A DNA stretch of 6,081 nt from Spirochaetaceae bacterium. Lineage in GTDB: Bacteria > Spirochaetota > Spirochaetia > Treponematales > Treponemataceae. Within the stretch, counting starts at the first letter, position 1. Each line of letters starts with the position of its first letter. The stretch covers positions 1-6,081 of the forward strand of contig JAGCMR010000204.1 of the NCBI GenBank assembly GCA_017646305.1, written 5' to 3'. Shown piece by piece: positions 1 to 5,458 of the stretch. The position numbers were made by a program, and so were the translations under genes. The notes beneath the pieces were generated by a model. The model was not told where the DNA came from and searched no databases. It was given only the letters and a program-made list of their open reading frames with translations.

Positions 1-6
1 CCCCTA

Positions 7-35
7 TTGACGTAATCAAATTTTTAGTAGATAAT
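7..35 (+). promoter_or_regulatory. sigma70-type promoter of the small ribosomal-protein gene
   Basis: A TTGACG -35 box (7-12) and a GATAAT -10 box (30-35) are separated by exactly 17 bases. Each differs from the consensus at one position. Transcription would begin near 41-43, giving a leader of about 23 bases that carries the AAGGAG ribosome site at 52-57. The element sits directly before the 29-codon gene and no other gene intervenes. This is read from sequence only; no start site has been mapped. Confidence 0.8.
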
Positions 36-64
36 AGTTTTAGTTTTCATTAAGGAGAGCCATC

Positions 65-154
65 GTGCCTTGCGGAAAAAAGAGAAAGCGTCAGAAGATT
101 GCTACACATAAACGTAAGAAGAAGCTGAGAAGAAATCGGCACAAGAGCAAGTAA
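65..154 (+). CDS. AURKAIP1/COX24 (mS38-type) small ribosomal protein, 29 aa
   Basis: This is a tiny, very basic protein that starts MPCGKKRKRQK and contains an HKRKKKLRRNRHK core. Sixteen of its 29 residues are Lys or Arg and two are His. The pattern of basic residues, then K-I/M-x-x-H-K, then K-x-x-R-R matches the AURKAIP1/COX24 family. That family includes mitochondrial mS38, and mycobacterial bS22 is similar in kind. By analogy it should be a late-assembling small-subunit ribosomal protein embedded in rRNA. Bacterial members of this length beginning MPCGKKRKR are known from Spirochaetes and Bacteroidetes. The GTG start is fixed by AAGGAG at 52-57, seven bases upstream, and TAA closes the frame. 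It has its own promoter and a downstream terminator, so it appears to be monocistronic and strongly expressed. It is short enough for standard gene callers to miss. The family call is confident; its place in the ribosome of this organism is inferred. Confidence 0.88.
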   Translation: MPCGKKRKRQKIATHKRKKKLRRNRHKSK

Positions 155-220
155 CTCAATCTGAGTCTTGTTCTAGGGGTAACCCACTTTATGTGTTTCC
201 AATTTATGACTGTACCAATG

Positions 221-269
221 AAAAAGACCGTAGCTTTTGTTGTTCTTGACACAAACTGCGGTCTTTTTT
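221..269 (+). terminator. intrinsic terminator after the small ribosomal-protein gene
   Basis: The left arm 221-233 (AAAAAGACCGTAG) pairs with the right arm 256-268 (CTGCGGTCTTTTT) with a single G-U wobble. The right arm runs into six Ts at 264-269. Inside the loop, TTTGT (236-240) can also pair with ACAAA (251-255), extending the stem and leaving a loop of about ten bases. The A-run on the 5' side makes it symmetrical, so it could also stop transcription from the other strand, although no minus-strand gene is visible here. It separates the ribosomal-protein unit from the dxs operon. Confidence 0.85.
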
Positions 270-286
270 GTTGCATGAAAACAAAC

Positions 287-292
287 TATAAT
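287..292 (+). promoter_or_regulatory. candidate -10 box of the dxs operon
   Basis: A perfect TATAAT lies between the terminator and dxs. No good -35 box is present at 16-18 bases upstream, where the sequence is only the T-run of the terminator (TTTTTT or TTTTTG at 264-270). TTGTTG at 268-273 would give a spacer of just 13 bases. There is no TG extension either. If used, transcription would begin near 298-300, leaving a leader of about ten bases before dxs. Position and perfect match favour it; the missing -35 and very short leader count against it. Confidence 0.4.
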
Positions 293-295
293 ATC

Positions 296-299
296 GGAG
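296..299 (+). promoter_or_regulatory. possible Shine-Dalgarno site that decides the dxs start
   Basis: GGAG lies seven bases before ACG at 307 and ten bases before ATT at 310, both in frame with dxs. No purine-rich site lies before the first ordinary start codon (TTG at 364), where the sequence is CCTGAATAAAAAAGAA. The site therefore supports a start at 307 or 310. It would lie at the very 5' edge of, or outside, a transcript begun from the TATAAT at 287-292, so the two elements may not both be used. Confidence 0.45.
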
Positions 300-306
300 T
301 TGCACT

Positions 307-2223
307 ACGATTTTACAAAATATAACGTCGCCAGCTGATATTAAAAACCTGAATAAAAAAGAATTGCTTCAGTTGGCACAAGAGATACGAAAAACTATTA
401 TTGATGTGGTGGGCAAAAATGGAGGCCATCTTGCCAGTAATCTTGGTGTGGTGGAATTAACCATTGCTCTCCATCGTGTATTTGAAAGTCCCAAAGATGC
501 CTTTGTGTGGGATGTAAGCCATCAAAGCTATACCCACAAATTGCTCACTGGACGATATTCCTCTTTCCATACCCTGCGTAAAAAGGGCGGAATGGCTGGC
601 TTTACAAAACGTTCTGAAAGTCCCCACGATTTTTTTGATGTAGGCCATTCTTCCACCTCTGTGTCTTCAAGCTTGGGACTGTTGATTGGTCGCAGTCTAC
701 AGAATCAAGAAGGAAAGGTAGTGGCTATTATTGGAGATGGAGCCTTGACTGGTGGCATGGCCATGGAGGCCCTATCCCATGCAGGACAGCTTTCTAAAAA
801 CTTAATCGTTGTTTTAAACGATAACCAAATGTCCATTAGTCAAAACACAGGGTCTTTATCTCGCCATTTAAGCCGACTTACCATGACTTCTTCCTATCAG
901 TCCTTCCGTTTTGGTATTGATCGTTTTGTAGATAAGATGCCAATTCTGGGGAAAGGCTTTTCGAAATTTATTTTTAGGTTCAAGCGTTCCCTTAAGGCTC
1001 TGTTGTTTCCTACCAATCTCTTTGTGGACTTGGGATTTGAATATGTTGGTCCTTTAAACGGTCATAATGAAGCAGAGCTGGAGGAGGTTTTTCGGAAGGT
1101 ACGCAAGCTGAACCGTCCTGTAGTTGTACATGTAGTAACAAAAAAAGGACGAGGCTATAGCTTTGCAGAAAACGACCCAGCAACCTTCCACGGAATTGGC
1201 CCCTTCTGTACCTCTGATGGAACAGTGGAAAAGTTCGATTCTTTGAGCTATACCGAAGCCTTTTCCAATGCCTTGTTGGATTTGGCAGAAAAAGACAATC
1301 GTATTGTGGCTATTACTGCTGCCATGTCCAAGGGAACAGGTCTTGCACCATTTTCCCGCAAATATCCCAGTCGCTTCTTTGACGTGGGAATTGCAGAGCA
1401 GCATGGAGTAACCTTTGCAGGAGGGCTTTCTGCTGCGGGGCTTGTTCCTGTTACTGCAATCTATTCCACCTTTATACAGCGAGCCATGGATCAGCTGATT
1501 CACGATATAGCCATTCCAGCGGCTCCTTCCATATTCGTCCTTGACAGAGCTGGTGCTGTTCCTGATGATGGGGAAACCCACCAAGGAGCCTTTGACATTG
1601 CTCTTATTCGCTCGGTACCCAATATGATTATGATGGCACCTGCATCTGCAAAGGAAATCCAGCTCTTTTTAGATTGGGCTGTGAATCGGAAGGCTCCCGT
1701 GGTGCTTCGTCATCCAAAAACCTCTTGTCCCTCAGAGCAAGAAGCCTTTGCCCAGCCAGTGGAAGAGGGGCGTGGTGTTTTGTTACGCTGTCACGATGTG
1801 GTGGCTTCTGAAAGTGCCAGCTTGCCAGATGCCCAGTCTCCCTTGCTGATTGTTTGTACTGGTGGTATTTTTTCAGAGGCCTTGGCTACAGCCCGTAATT
1901 TGGTACTACATAACATTTTGGTGGATATATATAATCTGCGGTTTATTAAGCCCATCGACACAGAATTCTTCCTTCAGACAGTGGCTCCCTATCAGGCGGT
2001 GCTTTTTGTGGAGGATGGTATTTTGCAGGGTGGTATCAGTGAGGTTTTAGAAAGCTTGGTGGTACAGCAGTTCCCAGAAAAGAAAACTCATATCCACGCC
2101 CTGCCAGATAGATTTTTGGCAGTGGGTAAACGGGATGAGATTTTAGAGGAATGTGGCCTTGATGCCAAGTCCTTAGCCCAAAGTGCCCAAAAATTACTAA
2201 AAGGGATTTCTCATGATGAGTGA
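307..2223 (+). CDS. dxs: 1-deoxy-D-xylulose-5-phosphate synthase (DXS)
   Basis: This cytoplasmic thiamine-diphosphate enzyme condenses pyruvate with glyceraldehyde 3-phosphate to 1-deoxy-D-xylulose 5-phosphate, the first step of the non-mevalonate (MEP) isoprenoid pathway. DXP also feeds thiamine and pyridoxal synthesis in many bacteria. Numbered from the TTG at 364, visible motifs are NGGHLASNLGVVELT near the N-terminus, the cofactor/Mg motif GDG at 124-126 with LNDNQMS (N154), AEQH with catalytic Glu345, AIYSTFIQRAMDQLIHD, DRAG and THQGAFD. Order and length (about 637 residues) fit the family. The start is unusual: family-like sequence ILQNITSPADIKNLNKKEL extends upstream of TTG364 to a stop at 289, with no ATG, GTG or TTG in between. 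I place the start at ACG307 (spaced seven bases from GGAG); ATT310 is the alternative and TTG364 would cut 18-19 conserved-looking residues. The WDVSHQSY segment has Ser where most DXS have Gly. The gene overlaps folP by 11 bases. Function is very secure; the start is not. Confidence 0.97.
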   Translation, partial: TILQNITSPADIKNLNKKELLQLAQEIRKTIIDVVGKNGGHLASNLGVVELTIALHRVFESPKDAFVWDVSHQSYTHKLLTGRYSSFHTLRKKGGMAGFTKRSESPHDFFDVGHSSTSVSSSLGLLIGRSLQNQEGKVVAIIGDGALTGGMAMEALSHAGQLSKNLIVVLNDNQMSISQNTGSLSRHLSRLTMTSSYQSFRFGIDRFVDKMPILGKGFSKFIFRFKRSLKALLFPTNLFVDLGFEYVGPLNGHNEAELEEVFRKVRKLNRPVVVHVVTKKGRGYSFAENDPATFHGIGPFCTSDGTVEKFDSLSYTEAFSNALLDLAEKDNRIVAITAAMSKGTGLAPFSRKYPSRFFDVGIAEQHGVTFAGGLSAAGLVPVTAIYSTFIQRAMDQLIHDIAIPAAPSIFVLDRAGAVPDDGETHQGAFDIALIRSVPNMIMMAPASAKEIQLFLDWAVNRKAPVVLRHPKTSCPSEQEAFAQPVEEGRGVLLRCHDVVASESASLPDAQSPLLIVCTGGIFSEALATARNLVLHNILVDIYNLRFIKPIDTEFFLQTVAPYQAVLFVEDGILQGGISEVLESLVVQQFPEKKTHIHALPDRFLAVGKRDEILEECGLDAKSLAQSAQKLLKGISHDE

Positions 2224-3061
2224 TGGTGGTTTACCTTCTTCCACCTCCAAGGTTCAGATTATGGGGATTGTGAATGTTACCCCCGATTCCTTTTGGAAGG
2301 GAAGTCGTGGTTTGGGCCACCAAGGAGCTGAATTAGCTTTAAAACTCGTGGAGGAAGGGGCTGACATCCTTGATTTAGGTGCCGAATCTAGCAGACCTGG
2401 TTCTGAATATGTAGGGGCAGAGGAAGAGATTCGTCGTCTGATTCCTGTCATAGAAGAAATCCGCCGTTACAGCTCTGTGCCCCTTTCCATCGATACCAGA
2501 AAAAAAGTTGTTATGGAAGCAGCCTGGCAACAAGGAGCTTCTATTGTCAATGATATATCTGCCTTGGAGGATGATCCAGAGCTGGGAGTTTTTGCTGCAC
2601 AAAAGGGCTTGCCAGTGATTCTCATGCACAAGCAGGGAATTCCTTCCACAATGCAAGATAATCCTTTGAGTGATAATGCTTTGCATCAAGTTAATGATTA
2701 TTTACAGCAGCGGGTGCAGGTGGCCTTGTCTTTAGGCATAGAGTCGGATAAAATATGGTTGGATCCTGGAATCGGTTTTGGAAAGGATTTTCAGGCCAAC
2801 AAGAATCTTGTTACAGAATGTGGTACACTCTGTGGTGGAAAGTATCCTGTGGTAATGGGGGTGTCTCGTAAGTCCTTTGTAGCTCAAATGATAGGCAGAA
2901 ATTCTGCTCCAGAAGACAGACTTGCAGGAACCTTGGCTACAAATATGATGGCTGTGATGGCGGGTGCTTCGATTCTACGGGTCCATGATGTGGCCGCCAC
3001 ACGAGATATGCTTTTGGTGTTGGAGAATTTGAAAAGTGAACGGATTAGCAGCATTAGCTAA
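2213..3061 (+). CDS. folP: dihydropteroate synthase
   Basis: The enzyme joins p-aminobenzoate to 6-hydroxymethyl-dihydropterin pyrophosphate, giving dihydropteroate in folate synthesis; it is the sulfonamide target. It is a single TIM-barrel domain of 282 residues, a normal length. Visible motifs in order are MGIVNVTPDSF (17-27; Asn21 is the likely Mg ligand), DLGAESSRPG (54-63), SIDTRK (Asp94), VNDIS (Asn113), LMHKQG (138-139 Met-His), LDPGIGFGK (Asp184), VSRKSF (Lys220), RLAGTLA and LRVHD (Arg256, His258). These match the pterin- and pABA-site residues of E. coli FolP almost number for number. Two variations stand out: loop 1 reads PDSFWKGSRG instead of the common PDSFSDGG, and loop 2 has Ser60 where Thr is usual. 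Two adjacent in-frame ATGs (2213, 2216) follow AAGGGA at 2201-2206; the first overlaps dxs by 11 bases. The 3' end overlaps cdaA by 26 bases, so translation is probably coupled on both sides. Confidence 0.97.
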   Translation: MMSDGGLPSSTSKVQIMGIVNVTPDSFWKGSRGLGHQGAELALKLVEEGADILDLGAESSRPGSEYVGAEEEIRRLIPVIEEIRRYSSVPLSIDTRKKVVMEAAWQQGASIVNDISALEDDPELGVFAAQKGLPVILMHKQGIPSTMQDNPLSDNALHQVNDYLQQRVQVALSLGIESDKIWLDPGIGFGKDFQANKNLVTECGTLCGGKYPVVMGVSRKSFVAQMIGRNSAPEDRLAGTLATNMMAVMAGASILRVHDVAATRDMLLVLENLKSERISSIS

Positions 3062-3878
3062 CATCTACAATTACATTCGGCCGGTAATAGACATTTGTCT
3101 TTTAACCTTCATTTTGTACAAGGCCTACGAGGTACTAGTAAAGACAAATGGTTTGCAGCTATTGAAGGTTATTATTATTTTGGGGGTGGCCTACGTTTTG
3201 GCAACCTTCCTTCAATTATCATTGTTGCTTTGGATTCTCAATGCCTTGACTCCCAGCCTTTTGGTAGGATTTTTCGTAGTGTTCCAGCCTGAGCTTCGTA
3301 AAATGATTCTTCGCCTTGGTCAGACTGAATGGCGTCCCAGCAAAAAGAAAAAGCACATGTATGTGGATTCCGTTTTGACCTCTGCAGAAGAGCTCTCTCA
3401 GCGTCGTCGGGGAATGCTAGTGGTATTTGCTGGAAAGACTGATATTCAAGGTGTTATCGATTCTGGTACTGTTATTAATGCCTTAGTAACTTCATCCCTG
3501 TTAAGTACAATTTTCGAGTTCGACACAAAGCTTCACGATGGAGCGGTGGTTATTCGTGGTGGTCGCATTATTTCAGCTGGTTGTTTTTTGCCAGTGTCAG
3601 AGCAATACGATATAGAAAAAACCTTTGGTACTCGTCACCGTGCTGCCTTGGGACTGTCTGAACAAACAGATGCCATTATTTTGGTGGTGTCCGAGGAAAC
3701 AGGAGCCTTGAGTGTGGCCTGTGAGTCTCGCTTGTACTATGACCTGTCCTTGGAGCAGGTGCGAAAAATGCTGGAAGACCACCTAGAGCTTTCCGACGAA
3801 AACTTCACTTCCATGGAGGAAGAAGCAAAGGCTGTCACCGTGGAACAGAGGAAGGAGGAAGTGCATGAAAATTCATGA
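3036..3878 (+). CDS. cdaA: membrane diadenylate cyclase CdaA
   Basis: This membrane enzyme converts two ATP to cyclic di-AMP, a messenger that in studied bacteria controls potassium and osmolyte transport and cell-wall homeostasis. The N-terminal 85 residues hold three hydrophobic helices (about 13-33, 40-58 and 61-83). A short basic linker (KKKK at 103-106) and a connecting helix lead into the DAC domain (about 115-240). The two catalytic signatures are intact: LHDGAVVI (Asp168-Gly169-Ala170) and GTRHRAALG (Arg200-His201-Arg202), followed by VVSEETGALSVA. At 280 residues it matches CdaA and not DisA, whose DNA-binding domains are absent. It starts with GTG, preceded by GGAG at 3022-3025, inside the end of folP (26-base overlap). 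The C-terminus is charged (EEEAKAVTVEQRKEEVHE) and overlaps cdaR by 14 bases. Pairing with cdaR is the conserved arrangement for this cyclase class, so the assignment is firm. Confidence 0.97.
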   Translation: MNGLAALANIYNYIRPVIDICLLTFILYKAYEVLVKTNGLQLLKVIIILGVAYVLATFLQLSLLLWILNALTPSLLVGFFVVFQPELRKMILRLGQTEWRPSKKKKHMYVDSVLTSAEELSQRRRGMLVVFAGKTDIQGVIDSGTVINALVTSSLLSTIFEFDTKLHDGAVVIRGGRIISAGCFLPVSEQYDIEKTFGTRHRAALGLSEQTDAIILVVSEETGALSVACESRLYYDLSLEQVRKMLEDHLELSDENFTSMEEEAKAVTVEQRKEEVHENS

Positions 3879-5019
3879 GTTTTACAAGGTGTTTAGAAGG
3901 AATTGGCCGGTAAAGCTGGTGTGTTTTGTACTGGCTGTTTTTATCTATTTTTTCTATCGCACTGCTACCCTTCAGGAAAAAACCTTACCAATCTCCTTGG
4001 AGGTTTCTTCCCAGGGAGTAACGCTTCCTACTCAGACTTTGCCAAGCCACATAAAGGTTTCTCTCAAGGGCCATCCCGAAGATCTTGCTGGTATTACTGA
4101 AAAAAATATTTCTGCCTTAGTCAATCTTGATCATTACACAGAGGCTGGAAAATATACGGTTCCAGTGGAAATTCTCTTGGCCCCTGAAATTTTAGGGATT
4201 GAGCCTTTAGAGGTAACTGCGGACAAGAGCTTTTTGGATATAACTATTGCTAAAAAGGATAGAAAACAAATTCCTGTGGCAGCAGAGATTCAGGGAACTC
4301 CAGCTTCAGGATATGAAATTATTGATATTTCGATAGTACCTTCTACCATTGGAGTCTCTGGTGCAAAATCTATTTTAGATGCCTTGGAAAAGGTATTTAC
4401 CGAGGCCATTTCTGTTGATGAAAAGCGAACCTCCTTTTCACAAAAGATACCTATTCATGCTGAAAGCTCATTGCTTTCTTATAACGATGCAGAGGTAACA
4501 GTTACAGTAACTATTCAGCCTAGTACCACCAGCCGCCGTTTTGTTGATCAGACTATTTACTTATACGGAGTAAATCCCCTGTTTGAGGCTCAATCTGATC
4601 CTGAACGGCTAACCTTTACCCTTACGGGAAATCAAAATCAGCTGGAGGCCTTTGTTCCAGAGTTACATACCGTTCGCTTGGATTGTTCTTCATTAACAGA
4701 GCCGGGAACCTATGAATTGCCTGTGGAGGTGGTATTGCCTAATGGAATTCGCCTCGTATCCCAAAGCTCACGCACTGCACAAGTATCCTTGGTGCCCTTT
4801 TCTGAAGATGAATCCTTAGAAAACAGTGTTGATGAAGAAGCTACTCAAGCTACAACGGAAGAAGTGGATAAAGACAAGGAGGAAGGGGAAGGTTCTGTTA
4901 CAAATGACAGTGCTGCTCCTGGGGAACAGTCAGTGCAGGATGCTACATCTTTGGCAACAGATACAAGTGTTCCTTCTGATAATACTGCTACACCAGAGGC
5001 TGTTGTACAAGAAGAGTGA
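3865..5019 (+). CDS. cdaR: YbbR-domain protein CdaR, partner of CdaA
   Basis: A single-pass membrane protein with a large extracytoplasmic part; in Firmicutes CdaR binds CdaA and modulates its activity. After a short basic N-terminus, residues about 14-31 (WPVKLVCFVLAVFIYFFY) form a signal anchor, so the rest should lie in the periplasm. Three YbbR-like beta repeats can be read at about 38-130, 135-217 and 229-312, each ending in a valine-rich strand such as VTVTVTI; repeats 1 and 3 share AGKYTVPVE and PGTYELPVE segments. The last 72 residues (313-384) form a tail rich in Glu, Asp, Ser and Thr, with 22 acidic residues, two lysines and no aromatic residues. The tail looks disordered and lies outside the YbbR repeats. 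A strong AAGGAGG site (3852-3858) lies six bases before ATG, and the gene overlaps cdaA by 14 bases. The function is inferred from family and position; sequence identity between YbbR proteins is generally low. Confidence 0.9.
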   Translation: MKIHEFYKVFRRNWPVKLVCFVLAVFIYFFYRTATLQEKTLPISLEVSSQGVTLPTQTLPSHIKVSLKGHPEDLAGITEKNISALVNLDHYTEAGKYTVPVEILLAPEILGIEPLEVTADKSFLDITIAKKDRKQIPVAAEIQGTPASGYEIIDISIVPSTIGVSGAKSILDALEKVFTEAISVDEKRTSFSQKIPIHAESSLLSYNDAEVTVTVTIQPSTTSRRFVDQTIYLYGVNPLFEAQSDPERLTFTLTGNQNQLEAFVPELHTVRLDCSSLTEPGTYELPVEVVLPNGIRLVSQSSRTAQVSLVPFSEDESLENSVDEEATQATTEEVDKDKEEGEGSVTNDSAAPGEQSVQDATSLATDTSVPSDNTATPEAVVQEE

Positions 5020-5065
5020 TTTTTCTCTTTTTGATTTTTGTTTTGCCGATACTTAAACCAGTAGT

Positions 5066-5458
5066 ATGATTGTGGGAATTGGAGTGGACATAGTCCAAAT
5101 AGATCGTTTTATTCCTTGGACAGAAAACAAGGCTTTGGTGCAGCGTTTTTTTTCAGAAAGGGAGCTACAGAGTCTTGAAAATAGGGCTGATATGGCCCAA
5201 GCCTTGGCAGTGCGCTTTGCAGCTAAGGAAGCCTTTGGTAAGGCCTTGGGAACAGGATTACGGAATTTGGTGCTGAAGGATATCCAAGTTCAGCAGGATG
5301 AACTAGGTAAACCATATTTTGATCTTTCTGGTTCCGCAAAAAAAGTATTGCAAGAATCGGGTGCTACAGTTGCCCATATATCTTTAAGTCATGATGGAAA
5401 TTACGGCATTGCCTATGTGGTGTTGGAAGGGCGTGCTTCGGAGGAAAAAATATGCTGA
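5066..5458 (+). CDS. acpS: holo-[acyl-carrier-protein] synthase
   Basis: AcpS transfers 4'-phosphopantetheine from coenzyme A to a serine of apo-ACP, making it competent for fatty-acid and phospholipid synthesis. At 130 residues it is of normal length for this trimeric, single-domain enzyme. Diagnostic motifs are GIGVDIV at 4-10 with Mg-binding Asp8, FSERE (29-33), RFAAKEAFGKALGTG at 50-64 with Glu55 and Lys59, and ISLSHDGNYGIAYV at 105-118. The start is set by these motifs, since MIVGIGVDIV is the usual N-terminus. No Shine-Dalgarno sequence is visible: the 46-base gap after cdaR is a T-rich stretch (5020-5044) followed by CTTAAACCAGTAGT. It is probably expressed by read-through from upstream; translation may use a non-SD route. 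The end overlaps the next gene by 7 bases. Confidence 0.97.
   Translation: MIVGIGVDIVQIDRFIPWTENKALVQRFFSERELQSLENRADMAQALAVRFAAKEAFGKALGTGLRNLVLKDIQVQQDELGKPYFDLSGSAKKVLQESGATVAHISLSHDGNYGIAYVVLEGRASEEKIC

Noticed and set aside
154..166. ACTCA-ATC-TGAGT inverted repeat overlapping the stop of the small ribosomal gene
   Set aside because: The stem is only five base pairs with a three-base loop and no T-run follows. The much stronger hairpin at 221-269 explains termination.
91..276. A 61-codon minus-strand reading frame across the ribosomal-protein gene and terminator
   Set aside because: It is antisense to the basic-codon run of the small ribosomal gene and passes through the terminator hairpin; its composition is what reverse-complemented Lys/Arg codons give, and it resembles no family I know.
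1054..1584. A 176-codon minus-strand reading frame inside dxs
   Set aside because: It lies wholly antisense to conserved DXS motifs and its product is cysteine- and serine-scattered with no recognisable domain; it is a by-product of dxs codon use.
5020..5044. T-rich stretch after cdaR as an intrinsic terminator
   Set aside because: No GC-rich hairpin precedes it; the nearby TTGTACAA palindrome is too short to form a terminator stem, and acpS follows in the same direction.
4826..5056. A 76-codon + strand frame overlapping the end of cdaR
   Set aside because: It is an out-of-frame reading of the acidic tail codons and the T-rich gap, has no ribosome site, and yields a Lys/Leu-rich low-complexity product.
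5043..5070. TTGCCG, 16-base spacer, TATGAT as a promoter for acpS
   Set aside because: The -10 box overlaps the acpS start codon, so transcripts would begin inside the gene and lack MIVGIGVD, which the family requires.
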